This document shows, piece after piece, positions 25,784-34,648 of a stretch of 64,000 nucleotides of DNA (the first letter of the stretch is position 1; each line of letters starts with the position of its first letter). Position numbers and translations under genes: made by a program. The notes below the pieces were generated by a model, which had not been told where the DNA came from, searched no databases, and saw only the letters and a list, made by a program, of their open reading frames with translations. The DNA is from Nostoc sp. CHAB 5824 (GTDB lineage Bacteria > Cyanobacteriota > Cyanobacteriia > Cyanobacteriales > Nostocaceae): assembly GCF_020829665.1 (NCBI RefSeq), contig NZ_JAIVFT010000003.1, positions 248,001-312,000 on the forward strand, written 5' to 3'.

Positions 25784-25843
25784 ATTTCAAAAGCTTCCTG
25801 CTTCCCTCCTAACCAATCGATTTAAAAATTCAGGTAAAATGCT

Positions 25844-27328
25844 ATGACTATTGCGTTAGACCGTCCACAAAAAACTAAGTCTGCTCAAATTCGGGAAAAG
25901 CTGGGTTATCCGATCATTGACACCGATGTGCATACCCAAGAGTTTCCCCCAGCATTCTTGGACTATTTAGAGCAAGTTGCTGGAACTGCGCTCGCACAAC
26001 GTTTTCAAGAGCATTTACCCGGTGCATCTCGCTCTAAATGGTTCAAGCAGACTTGGGATGAACGCCGCACTTATCGCACCGCCCGCCCTCCCTTCTGGAC
26101 TCGTCCCACAAATGATCCCCTAAATTTAGCTACCGTTAGCTTGCCAAAGTTGCTGCACGAACGCTTACAAGAAGCTGGTACAGACTTTGCCGTTGTGTAC
26201 CCCAACTTGGCAACGATGGCCCCACACATCGGCAATGAAGAGATGCGGCGGGCTGTTTGTCGTGCAGCTAATACTTACCACGCTGATATTTTCCGTCCTT
26301 ATAGCGATCGCTTAACACCAATTGCCGCTATTCCCATGCATACGCCCGAAGAGGCGATCGCAGAGTTGGAATATGCGGTGAAAGTGCTAGGACTCAAAGC
26401 AATTCAAATCCCCGGACATATCCGCCGCCCGATTCCCGCCTTCGAGAAGTATGGCGAAGAAGTAGCCAACGAAGCTATCTGGATTGACACCTTTGGCTTG
26501 GATAGTAAATATAATTACGATCCATTCTGGGCAAAGTGCGTAGAACTGAAAGTTGTACCCACCACCCACTCTTCCGGTATGGGCTGGATAAATCGGCGTT
26601 CCATTAGCAATTACCAATACAACCATATTGGTCACTTTGCATCGGCTGGGGAAGCACTATGTAAATCTCTGTTCTTTGGTGGTGTAACTCACCGTTTCCC
26701 CGCGCTCAAGTTTGCCTTTTTAGAAGGAGGTGCAGCTTGGGGTGCTAGTTTGTACACCGATTTGATTTGGCACTGGGATACTCGCAATAAAGATCATTTG
26801 GTGGAAAACAACAATCCCGCCAATGTTAATTATGAAGAACTGCTTGAATACTACACCCGTTACGGTGGTGAACTAGTACATGGTCGTTTGGATCAACTAG
26901 GCAGTGGTTTAGGTTTCCACGCTGATTTAGTATCTCCCCTAGAACCAGGTGATTTGGATGAATTCGCCGTTGCAGGAGTTACCAAGCCAGAGGATATCCG
27001 CGATCGCTTCTTGAATCACTTTTACTTCGGGACAGAATCAGATGATACCCGTGTAGCCCAAGCTTTTAACCGCAAAGCAAATCCTTATGGCGACCGGGTT
27101 AAAGCATTCTTGGGTTCTGATTCTGGTCACTGGGATGTACCTGATATTACTGCGATCGCTGCTAATACATATTCAATGGTAGAACGGAAGATTATCACCG
27201 AAGAAGATTTGCAATACTTCCTGTCAATTCATCCCTTGGAGTTGTACACCAGCCTGAATCGTGACTTTTTCAAAGGTACGGCTGTGGAGAAAACAGCAGA
27301 TGAATTTTTGGCTGGGAAATTAAGTTAA
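25844..27328 (+). CDS. Amidohydrolase-family (ACMSD-like) metal-dependent hydrolase, copy 1
   Basis: 494 residues of the amidohydrolase-2 class, a TIM-barrel metal hydrolase/decarboxylase family. An early strand carries the metal motif DTDVHTQEF (~26-34). PTTHSSGMGW (~240) holds a barrel His, followed by LEGGAAWGASLYTDLIWHWDTRN and FLGSDSGHWDVPD (~425-437), a likely catalytic Asp/His cluster. Sequence is well conserved with the second copy downstream at about three quarters identity. An SD-like sequence precedes the ATG in the 5' part after the minisatellite (caggtaaaatgct). Decarboxylase, hydratase or amidase action cannot be told apart. Its place in the sulfonate island suggests it acts on the carbon skeleton or an N/S-bearing intermediate. 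Confidence 0.9.
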   Translation: MTIALDRPQKTKSAQIREKLGYPIIDTDVHTQEFPPAFLDYLEQVAGTALAQRFQEHLPGASRSKWFKQTWDERRTYRTARPPFWTRPTNDPLNLATVSLPKLLHERLQEAGTDFAVVYPNLATMAPHIGNEEMRRAVCRAANTYHADIFRPYSDRLTPIAAIPMHTPEEAIAELEYAVKVLGLKAIQIPGHIRRPIPAFEKYGEEVANEAIWIDTFGLDSKYNYDPFWAKCVELKVVPTTHSSGMGWINRRSISNYQYNHIGHFASAGEALCKSLFFGGVTHRFPALKFAFLEGGAAWGASLYTDLIWHWDTRNKDHLVENNNPANVNYEELLEYYTRYGGELVHGRLDQLGSGLGFHADLVSPLEPGDLDEFAVAGVTKPEDIRDRFLNHFYFGTESDDTRVAQAFNRKANPYGDRVKAFLGSDSGHWDVPDITAIAANTYSMVERKIITEEDLQYFLSIHPLELYTSLNRDFFKGTAVEKTADEFLAGKLS

Positions 27329-27329
27329 G

Positions 27330-27353
27330 AGACGCGATAAATCGCCGTCTCTA
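27330..27353. repeat. Degenerate AGAGACGCGAT palindrome between the amidohydrolase genes
   Basis: AGAGACGCGAT-aa-ATCGCCGTCTCT begins a few bases after the stop codon. It is related to the palindrome GACGCGATTAATCGCGTC found at 47835, 51363 and 51403. It could act as a hairpin in the mRNA between the paralogues. Confidence 0.6.
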
Positions 27354-27418
27354 CAAAGGATTGATTCTGCGTCTTTGCCAATCCCTACAAACATTTGAAT
27401 AATTTAGGGTAAACTATC

Positions 27419-28921
27419 ATGACGATCGCTCTAGACCGCCCACAAAAAACTAGGTCTGCTCAAATTCGGGAAAAACTTGGTTATCCGATCGTTGACACCG
27501 ATGTACATACCCAAGAATTTGAACCAGCAGTCTTGGATTATTTAGAGCAAGTTGGTGGAACTGCACTTGTCGAGCGTTTCAAAGAAAATTTACCAGGAGC
27601 TTCCCGCTTTAAGTGGTACAAACAAAGTTGGGAAGAACGTTTTGCTTATCGCACCAATCGCCCTAACTGGTGGGGTCGTCCCACAAAAAATACTTTGAAT
27701 TTGGCTACCATTAGTTTGCCCAAGTTGCTGCATGAGCGCTTGGAAGAAGCAGGTACAGACTTTGCCGTTGTGTACCCCAACTTGGCAACAATGGCCCCGA
27801 ATATCGGCAACGAAGAAATGCGGCGTGCTGTTTGCCGAGCTGTTAACACTTACCATGCTGATATTTTCCGCCCTTATAGCGATCGCCTAACACCCATCGC
27901 CGCCATTCCCCTGCACACTCCCGAAGAAGGGATTGAAGAGTTGGAATATGCGGTGAATGTTCTGGGACTCAAAGCAATTCAAATCCCCGGTTACGTTCGT
28001 CGTCCAATTCCTGCCTTTGAGAAGTATGGCAAAGAAGTGGCTAACGAAGTGGTTTGGATTGATAACTTTGGCTTAGATAGCCAGTATGATTACGATCCCT
28101 TTTGGGCTAAGTGCGTAGAACTCAAAGTTGTACCCACAACTCACGCTTCTAGCCAAGGTTGGACAACTCAGCGTTCTGTCACCAACGCCCAGTATAATCA
28201 CATTAATCACTTTGCCTTTGCAGCAGAAGCATTATGCAAATCGCTGTTTTTTGGTGGAGTTACCCGCCGCTTCCCGCAATTAAAGTTTGCCTTCTTAGAA
28301 GGTGGTTCAGCTTGGGGTGCTAGTCTTTATGCAGATATTATTTGGCATTGGGAAACCCGCAACAAACAACATTTGTTGTCAAATAACAATCCTGCCATTA
28401 TCGACAAGGAAGCATTAGTAGAGTTATACACCCGCTACGGTGGCGAACTTGTAGATGGACGCTTAGATCAGATTGGTGACGGTTTAGGATTCCACCATCA
28501 ACTCTTGGCTCCAGAAAATCCAGGCGAACTCGACGAATTTGAACTAGCGGGAATAGAGAAGCCAGAAGATGTGCGCGATCGCTTCTTGAATCATTTCTAC
28601 TTCGGTACAGAATCAGACGATACCCGTGTATCGCAAGCATTTAATCGTGCAGCTAATCCCTTTGGCGATGCCTACGGCGGGCAAAGCCAACGAGTTAAAG
28701 CCTTCTTAGGTTCAGATTCCGGTCACTGGGATGTGCCTGATATCACCGCCGTTACTGCCAACGCCTACTCAATGGCAGAACGCGAAATCATTACCGAAGA
28801 AGACCTCCGCTACTTCCTCTCAATCCATCCCTTGGAGTTATACACCAGTCTCAATCAAGACTTCTTCAAGGGTACAGGTGTTGAAAAAGCCGCAAACGAA
28901 TATCTGGCGGCTAAGAAATAA
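27419..28921 (+). CDS. Amidohydrolase-family metal-dependent hydrolase, copy 2
   Basis: 500 residues, a tandem paralogue of the gene at 25844 with the same metal motif (DTDVHTQEF), PTTHASSQGW, LEGGSAWGASLYADIIWHWETRN and FLGSDSGHWDVPD. It differs by a seven-residue insertion (AYGGQSQ, encoded at 28670-28690) in a loop just before QRVKAFLGSD. This is exactly a copy of a dispersed repeat, tolerated in frame. The two enzymes have diverged at many surface sites, so they may differ in substrate or form a hetero-oligomer. It probably shares a transcript with copy 1. Confidence 0.9.
   Translation: MTIALDRPQKTRSAQIREKLGYPIVDTDVHTQEFEPAVLDYLEQVGGTALVERFKENLPGASRFKWYKQSWEERFAYRTNRPNWWGRPTKNTLNLATISLPKLLHERLEEAGTDFAVVYPNLATMAPNIGNEEMRRAVCRAVNTYHADIFRPYSDRLTPIAAIPLHTPEEGIEELEYAVNVLGLKAIQIPGYVRRPIPAFEKYGKEVANEVVWIDNFGLDSQYDYDPFWAKCVELKVVPTTHASSQGWTTQRSVTNAQYNHINHFAFAAEALCKSLFFGGVTRRFPQLKFAFLEGGSAWGASLYADIIWHWETRNKQHLLSNNNPAIIDKEALVELYTRYGGELVDGRLDQIGDGLGFHHQLLAPENPGELDEFELAGIEKPEDVRDRFLNHFYFGTESDDTRVSQAFNRAANPFGDAYGGQSQRVKAFLGSDSGHWDVPDITAVTANAYSMAEREIITEEDLRYFLSIHPLELYTSLNQDFFKGTGVEKAANEYLAAKK
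28670..28690. repeat. 21-bp in-frame dispersed-repeat insertion in amidohydrolase copy 2
   Basis: GCCTACGGCGGGCAAAGCCA plus one A, absent from the neighbouring paralogue where GGCGAC is followed directly by CGGGTTAAA. Same family as the insertion that put a stop in the hydroxyacid dehydrogenase at 15197-15214. Confidence 0.8.
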
Positions 28922-28923
28922 CT

Positions 28924-28967
28924 GTCATTAGTCATTGGTCATTACCAAAGGACAAATGACTAATGAC
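28924..28967 (+). terminator. Hairpin after the amidohydrolase pair
   Basis: GTCATTAGTCATT at 28924-28936 is the exact reverse complement of AATGACTAATGAC at 28955-28967, with an 18-nt loop. It starts 3 nt after the TAA. No T-run follows, so it may be a dispersed repeat or an mRNA-stabilising hairpin rather than a strict terminator. A second small hairpin, GTGGGC-ctt-GCCCAC, is at 29018-29032. Confidence 0.5.
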
Positions 28968-29102
28968 AAAGGACAATTACAAAGTTCCATGTTCCATTTC
29001 CTCTGTTCATTTGTAGCGTGGGCCTTGCCCACTCTACATTTCTCCTAAATTTTGTGTCTGATTGCTGCCTACTGCCGAAACAATACCAAGGATGATTTGA
29101 TT

Positions 29103-30284
29103 ATGGTGCTAGATATTACAAAACCAAAAGACTACATTGACCTAGCAGCTTCTCTATCCAAGGAACTTGCTCAATCCGCAGTTGAACGGGATGCTAAAGC
29201 TGGAGTTCCAGAAGAGGAAATTAATAAACTGCGTGAGAGTGGACTGCTCCCACTGATTGTACCCAAGCAATATGGTGGTATTGGTGCAACTTGGATTGAT
29301 GCCTTAAAAATTGTCAGAAAGCTATCAAAAGCTGATGGCTCAATTGGTCAGTTGTATGGTAATCATCTCAATTTGACGGCTTTGGGTCACGTTTCCGGCA
29401 CGCCAGCCCAAAAGGAAAAATATTATAGAGAAACTGCTAAAAATAACTTATTTTGGGCAAACGCTATCAATACGCGGGATACTAGGCTGAAAATTAATCC
29501 AGAAGGCGAAAATTTTCGGGTTAATGGTGTTAAAAGCTTTGGTACAGGTATTTCCGTTGCAGATTACCGGGTATTTTCAGCTTTAGAAGATGGTGTAGAA
29601 TTGCCCTTCATATTCATAATTCCCAAAGACAGGGAAGGGTTAGTTTCTAATCAAGATTGGGACAACATCGGGCAACGTCGCACTGATAGCAGTAGTTATA
29701 CATTTAATAATGTTTTAGTGGAGAAAGATGAACTTTTAGGGCCATCCAATCCTCCTAATAGTGCCTTCTCAACTTTTCTTGGCATTATTGCCCAACTAAC
29801 AAAAACCAACGTTTATCTAGGAATTACTAAAGCAGCGTTCGCCGCCGCTCGTGAGTACACAAAAACTACTACTAAAGCGTGGATTACATCAGGGGTAGAT
29901 AGCGCTACTCAAGACCCATATCTTCTGCACCATTACGGAGACTTTTGGGTGGAAATTCAAGCTGCGATCGCTCTAGCTGACCAAGCAGCCGAGAAGGTGC
30001 AAGCAGCATGGGATAAGGATGTAGCGCTGACTCATCAAGAGAGGGGAGAAGTAGCGATCGCAGTTTCCGCGTCCAAGGCATTAGCTAGCCGTATAGGTAT
30101 AGATATTACTAACCGCATCTTTGAAGTTACAGGAACCCGCGCCACAGGAACTAAATATGGATTTGACCGTTACTGGCGGGATTTACGAACCTTTACCCTG
30201 CACGATCCTGTGGACTACAAATTGCGAGCGATCGGCGATTGGGTACTCAACGAGCAACTACCTGTCATCACCCAATATTCTTAG
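29103..30284 (+). CDS. DszC-like flavin-dependent monooxygenase (acyl-CoA dehydrogenase fold)
   Basis: 393 residues from ATG 29103 (MVLDITKPKD), preceded by AAGGATG. A TTG at 29052 would add 17 residues of poor character. The acyl-CoA dehydrogenase fold includes VPKQYGGIGATWIDAL, GVKSFGTGISVADY and DWDNIGQRRTDSSSYTFNNV. The C-terminal motif YWRDLRTFTLHDPVDYKLR is the region conserved in dibenzothiophene monooxygenase DszC and SfnB-type enzymes. These use FMNH2 and O2 to oxidise sulfur or nitrogen centres. With sulfonate transporters around it, sulfone or thioether oxidation is likely, but not proven. A relative lies at 6053-7252 outside the island. Confidence 0.88.
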   Translation: MVLDITKPKDYIDLAASLSKELAQSAVERDAKAGVPEEEINKLRESGLLPLIVPKQYGGIGATWIDALKIVRKLSKADGSIGQLYGNHLNLTALGHVSGTPAQKEKYYRETAKNNLFWANAINTRDTRLKINPEGENFRVNGVKSFGTGISVADYRVFSALEDGVELPFIFIIPKDREGLVSNQDWDNIGQRRTDSSSYTFNNVLVEKDELLGPSNPPNSAFSTFLGIIAQLTKTNVYLGITKAAFAAAREYTKTTTKAWITSGVDSATQDPYLLHHYGDFWVEIQAAIALADQAAEKVQAAWDKDVALTHQERGEVAIAVSASKALASRIGIDITNRIFEVTGTRATGTKYGFDRYWRDLRTFTLHDPVDYKLRAIGDWVLNEQLPVITQYS

Positions 30285-30410
30285 GCACAAGGGGGATGAA
30301 GAAGCAGAAAAGCAGGGGGAGAAATAACCAATGCCCCATCCCCAATATTTAAGCTGTCTACTCACTGTCTTGTAGGGTGGGCGTTCTTTAATCTCCACCT
30401 TACTTACCTA

Positions 30411-30441
30411 AATCTAAAATCTAAAATCTAAAATCTAAAAT
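30411..30441. repeat. Heptanucleotide short tandem repeat (AAATCTA) before the methyltransferase gene
   Basis: About four units of AAATCTA precede the ATG at 30446. Similar units occur before ssuC (17785-17805) and near 57140-57160, so this is a common spacer in this genome rather than a specific operator. Confidence 0.75.
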
Positions 30442-30445
30442 TGAT

Positions 30446-31267
30446 ATGACTCAACTAAAAACACTTCCTACCTATGACCCAAGTTTATTTGAGGGAGCCG
30501 CAGAGGGCTACGCTCAATATAGAACCAAATACCCACCTGTTGTATTCGACAAACTAGCGGAAATATTTAATCTCAATGGTCAAGGACGACTTCTTGATTT
30601 AGGTACTGGGCCAGGACTAATTTCAATTCCTTTGCGAACCAGATTTGAGGAAGTTGTTGCGATCGATCCCGATCCAGAAATGATTGCAGAAGCTAAACGG
30701 CAAGCAGCAGCAGTCGGAGCAAATAATATTACTTGGTTAGAACAAGGAGCAGAATTCATCGACTCTAGTTTAGGGACATTTAAGCTAGCCACTATTGGTA
30801 GAGCTTTCCACTGGATGGAACGCGAATTAGTACTTGAGAGCCTTTATGGATTGCTTACTAATGATGGTGGATTAGCACTGCTTCAGACTGGCGATAACCC
30901 TTGGGAAAGCAATCTACCGTGGAAACAAGCTGCTGTAGGAGTCGTGAAGAAATGGTTAGGTGATAAGCGGCGGACTGGACAACGAGGACAAGGCACTCGT
31001 AAGCCAGTCGATCCTCCCCATGAAGTCGTAATTGCCAATTCGGCTTTTGCTCGTCAAGAAACCTATGAAGTGCCATTTGAAAAATCTTGGACTGTCGATA
31101 GCTATCTTGGCTACTTATACACTACAGCCTTCTCTCTCAAAATTTTCTATGGTGATAACGCTCCAGCATTTGAAAAGGATCTTAGAGAAGCGCTACTAAC
31201 AGTTGAGCCGTCTGGACATTTTACAGAAGAACTCAAAGCTACAATCTTAGTCGCTTGGAAGCACTAG
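30446..31267 (+). CDS. SAM-dependent methyltransferase (class I, UbiE/Methyltransf_11 type)
   Basis: 273 residues with the class I SAM motif LLDLGTGPGLISIPL (~49-63), acidic post-I loop VVAIDPDPEMIAEAKRQ and post-II GRAFHWMERELVLESLYGLL. The N-terminus EGAAEGYAQYRTKYPPVVFDKLAEIF is common to a cyanobacterial/plant-like group (FHWM methyltransferases). It sits in the organosulfur island, 161 bp after the DszC-like gene. The substrate is unknown; methylation of a thiol or carboxylate released by the pathway is only one option. Confidence 0.88.
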   Translation: MTQLKTLPTYDPSLFEGAAEGYAQYRTKYPPVVFDKLAEIFNLNGQGRLLDLGTGPGLISIPLRTRFEEVVAIDPDPEMIAEAKRQAAAVGANNITWLEQGAEFIDSSLGTFKLATIGRAFHWMERELVLESLYGLLTNDGGLALLQTGDNPWESNLPWKQAAVGVVKKWLGDKRRTGQRGQGTRKPVDPPHEVVIANSAFARQETYEVPFEKSWTVDSYLGYLYTTAFSLKIFYGDNAPAFEKDLREALLTVEPSGHFTEELKATILVAWKH

Positions 31268-31318
31268 CAAAGTTAAATACGAACAAGACAGAGTTTCAAT
31301 CTTCCAATAGCACATATT

Positions 31319-31339
31319 GGAGTGGGATCTTCTCACTCC
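31319..31339 (+). terminator. Possible hairpin after the methyltransferase
   Basis: GGAGTG at 31319-31324 pairs with CACTCC at 31334-31339 and is followed by a T-rich stretch (aaatttttctc). A further GTGGGTAATACCCAC hairpin lies near 31398-31414. The region 31268-31535 has no gene. Confidence 0.45.
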
Positions 31340-31535
31340 ACTTCCTAAATTTTTCTCTCCTAACTATTAAATTTTCAGTTCCTCGAGTCGTTGCAGGGTG
31401 GGTAATACCCACTCTCTTCCTTAATCTTATAAATAAAGTTTTTAAATAACTCAATAGACAAGATTTTTTGTTTTTTTACATTGCAATTAATCATCATTGT
31501 TCTAACCACCTAGAGGGAAATCAATAAAACAACCC

Positions 31536-32642
31536 ATGCCAGCTTTAAAAGGAAAGTTTGAATTCAGAAAAACCCAGACAATAACACGTCGTTCCTTGTT
31601 GTTTGCTCTCGGTTACTGCTTAATGCTATCGACGACCCTATCAAGTTGTAGTGAAGCAAAAAATAACACTCAGCAGTCGGCAGCTTCCCCTGAGTCGGTA
31701 GTTTCATCTAGCACTACAGAGAAGTCAACTGAGAAGCAAGTAGTACGGATTGTGCGTTCAAAGCAACTTAACGCTTTAGCAATTTTAGAAAAACAGGGTT
31801 CCTTTGAAAAGCGATTAGAGCCTTTGGGTTTTAAAGTACAGTGGACTGAGTTTGCGGCTGGGCCACAACAGCTAGAAGCTCTGAATGCAAATGGACTGGA
31901 TATCGCATCTACAGCCGAATCGCCTCCTGTATTTTCACAAGCAGCAGGAGCGCCTCTTGTTTATCTAGCTACTACACGCCCTAGTGGTAAAGCTATTTCA
32001 CTTTTAGTTCCTGTAAACTCTCCGATTAAAAGTGTTACTAATTTGAAGGGTAAAAAAGTGGCTTTTCAGAAAGCTTCTATCGGTCACTACTTATTAGTTA
32101 AGGCATTAGAAAATGTAGGACTGAAACTGAGTGATGTCCAATCTGTTTTTTTACCACCCGCAGACGCAAATGCGGCATTCAGTCAGAACAAGGTGGATGC
32201 TTGGTATATTTGGGAGCCATTCGCTACCAGAAATGTACAAAATAAAATAGCTCGTGTTTTAGCAGATGGTGGTAAGTTGCGGGATACTGGCAACTTTTAC
32301 TCAACCTCACGCCAGTTTTATCAGGCTCATCCTGATGTAATTAAAGTGTTTTTAGAGGAGCTAGAAAAGGCAGAAATTTGGACTAAGGATCATCCCAAAG
32401 AAGTAGCCCAACTGCTTGCTCCTGTAACTCAGCTAGATCCACCGACTTTAGAAATAATGCATGATAAGTATGACTATGGGCTGCTACCGATTACTGAGAA
32501 AACTATTACCAAGCAACAAGAGGTTGCAGATAAGTGGTACAGCTTAGGACTTATCCCCAAAAAAGTGAATGTTAGAGATGGGTTTTTGACGCCTGAAGAG
32601 TACGCCAAAATTACTCCCTCAGAGGTGTTAGCGAATAAGTAG
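31536..32642 (+). CDS. Aliphatic sulfonate-type substrate-binding lipoprotein
   Basis: 368 residues, SsuA-like. The signal MPALKGKFEFRKTQTITRRSLLFALGYCLMLSTTLSSCSE has a lipobox (LSSC) and a twin-arginine-like TRRSLL. Mature motifs are LAILEKQGSFEKRLEPLGFKVQWTEFAAGPQQLEALNANGLDIA, followed by TAESPPVFSQAAGAPLVYLATT. This is the signature found in all four plus-strand receptors here. It is the first of four consecutive genes of this kind (31536, 33346, 34649, 35980), with no permease or ATPase between. It probably delivers ligand to SsuBC or another transporter. Ligand unknown. Confidence 0.9.
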   Translation: MPALKGKFEFRKTQTITRRSLLFALGYCLMLSTTLSSCSEAKNNTQQSAASPESVVSSSTTEKSTEKQVVRIVRSKQLNALAILEKQGSFEKRLEPLGFKVQWTEFAAGPQQLEALNANGLDIASTAESPPVFSQAAGAPLVYLATTRPSGKAISLLVPVNSPIKSVTNLKGKKVAFQKASIGHYLLVKALENVGLKLSDVQSVFLPPADANAAFSQNKVDAWYIWEPFATRNVQNKIARVLADGGKLRDTGNFYSTSRQFYQAHPDVIKVFLEELEKAEIWTKDHPKEVAQLLAPVTQLDPPTLEIMHDKYDYGLLPITEKTITKQQEVADKWYSLGLIPKKVNVRDGFLTPEEYAKITPSEVLANK

Positions 32643-32936
32643 TTATCGCCAAGAATAAACTAAAACACAGGAGAATGTGATGCAGTTATACTACCAACAT
32701 AAATGGTCTATAGGTGATATTGTCTACTGAGATAATCAAGCTACTTTGCACTACGGTCAAGCATCCGAATGAGCGAAGGGTCTTGGAGCGGGTTAGCCTT
32801 GCAAGTACTCATCCATTTTAACCTCTATATCTAAAGTAGAGATGCAAGAAATTGCGTCTCTAAAAAGCTAGAATTATAGGCAAAATTTATCTGCCATAAT
32901 TTCTAAATAAGACAAGACAAAAAGCTTTAATAACTA

Positions 32937-33060
32937 GGTTGAATTGCAATACGCTTGGGTTAAGCCCTAAATCCAATGCAAGAGACGTTGTAATTGCTAG
33001 TCTCTACATAGCTAAAATCAATACCAAAAATCCTTAACCCAAGTGTATTGGGTTGAATTG
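32937..33060. mobile_element. 104-bp MITE-like element with 18-bp inverted ends and 10-bp target duplication
   Basis: Terminal inverted repeats CAATACGCTTGGGTTAAG (32947-32964) and CTTAACCCAAGTGTATTG (33033-33050) match at 17 of 18. Both ends are flanked by the identical 10-mer GGTTGAATTG (32937-32946 and 33051-33060), a convincing target-site duplication. The 68-bp interior has no ORF. The element lies in the 703-bp gap between two binding-protein genes. The rest of the gap (32643-32936, 33061-33345) is AT-rich and shows no gene. Confidence 0.9.
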
Positions 33061-33345
33061 TTTTAAAGTAATTATGGTAAATAATATATTTATTTTATTA
33101 AAAAACTATAAATGTATTTGTTATTGTTTTCCTAAAAAAAACCTATGAAATTTTATATAGTCATTACAGTTTTAGTGAAAATAGTGTTTATAAATACTCT
33201 ATTTAGATCGAATAACTAGATAATATATAAACGATACGTAATACTTAAAACTATTTGCAAATAGCTTAAAAAGCAGAAATCAAATTTTCAATAATTTGAT
33301 TAATTTCCTTTTGATCAAAAATTGGTTAAGCCTGGAGTTTAAAAA

Positions 33346-34434
33346 ATGTTTAGCAATGCTGTAAAAAACAAGTCAACACTAATCAGTAAAATTACATTAT
33401 TTGTAATGCCTGGTTTTTTAGCTTTATCTACCACTTTAATAAGTTGTACTTCACCCAGTAATAATACAAATAATGCAACTGACGCTAAAGCAGAGACAGC
33501 AGCAACAAAAACTATTACTTTCAAAACCAAAGTGCTGCGAATGGGTTACCAAAGCTCTGGTGATTTAGTTAGAGTAACAGGAGTTTTAGAAAAACGTTTG
33601 GAACCCTTGGGTGTAAAAGTTGAGTGGGCGCAATTTGCCCAAGGGCCGCAACTCATGGAAGCGATGAACGTCGGTAAAATTGATGTTGGTTCAGTTGGAG
33701 AAACTCCTCCGATTTTTGCCCAAGCGGCTGGTGCTAGAATCGTCTATCTTGCTGGTAGAAGAATTACTGCTACTTCAGGTAAAGGGAGTGCGATCGCAGT
33801 TCCTAAAGGTTCTCCAATTAAAACTTTAGCTGATATTAAAGGGCAAAAAGTAGTCTTTCAAAAAGGTTCTGCTTCTCACTATTTTATCATTAAAGCTTTA
33901 GAAGAAGTGGGCTTAAAATATAGTGATATTAAAGTCTTGAGTATGCCCAATGTCGAAGCTCGTGGTGCATTTATTCAGGGCACTATTCCAGTTTGGGTAA
34001 CTGGTGATCCTCACTTAGCTTTGGTGGAAAAACTCCACGGTGCGCGTGTACTGCGAGATGCCACAAATATTGGAACTCCAGGCGGATACTATGTAGGAAC
34101 ACGCGAGTTTGCTAAGGAAAATCCTGAATTACTCCGGATTATCTTGGAAGAAATTGATAAAAACGGTCAATGGGCAGAAGCAAATCGTAAAGAGGTAGCC
34201 AAACTCATAGCACCGATACTTAAAATTGATCTACCCATTCAAGAAATAATTTCTGGACGCGCTACTTATCGAATAAAAGGAATTACTCCAGAGTTGATGA
34301 AAGCTCAACAAAGTGTTGCAGATTTATTTTATAACGAAAAAATCTTACCCAAAAAGATTGATGTTCAGGAAGCATTGCTCACGCCTCAAGAATATGCAGC
34401 TATTACTCCACCAACACTAGTAAGTGAAAAGTAG
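33346..34434 (+). CDS. Aliphatic sulfonate-type substrate-binding lipoprotein
   Basis: 362 residues. The lipoprotein signal ends LALSTTLISCTSPS (lipobox LISC). SsuA-type motifs are MGYQSSGDLVRVTGVLEKRLEPLGVKVEWAQFAQGPQLMEAMNVGKIDVGSVGETPPIF and, in the second lobe, GQKVVFQKGSASHYFIIKALEEVGL. The C-terminus has LTPQEYAAITPP, as in the preceding gene. It is related to, but distinct from, the two later copies. A role in binding an organosulfur anion is inferred from family. Confidence 0.9.
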   Translation: MFSNAVKNKSTLISKITLFVMPGFLALSTTLISCTSPSNNTNNATDAKAETAATKTITFKTKVLRMGYQSSGDLVRVTGVLEKRLEPLGVKVEWAQFAQGPQLMEAMNVGKIDVGSVGETPPIFAQAAGARIVYLAGRRITATSGKGSAIAVPKGSPIKTLADIKGQKVVFQKGSASHYFIIKALEEVGLKYSDIKVLSMPNVEARGAFIQGTIPVWVTGDPHLALVEKLHGARVLRDATNIGTPGGYYVGTREFAKENPELLRIILEEIDKNGQWAEANRKEVAKLIAPILKIDLPIQEIISGRATYRIKGITPELMKAQQSVADLFYNEKILPKKIDVQEALLTPQEYAAITPPTLVSEK

Positions 34435-34648
34435 AGAATAATCAAATATGAAGTTTGTTTTTTTAAACAAACTAGAATACCAATTTACTAAATGCAAAAG
34501 GAGATTTGCTGAATTAACACAATATCAATTTTTAATCATAAATTTGTGTTACAGGAGGTTTAAATAACAACTTCCTATTATCTTACTTGCTGAAAGAAAG
34601 TAAGACTTATAACCTAAAAGCTAAAACTTACGAGGAAAATCACAACTG

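Noticed and set aside
25274..25812. Heptad-repeat ORFs on both strands (LEVEPLS and SSKAQLP)
   Set aside because: Open frames follow from the 21-bp repeat length; no unique domain or start signal. Kept as a repeat, not a gene.
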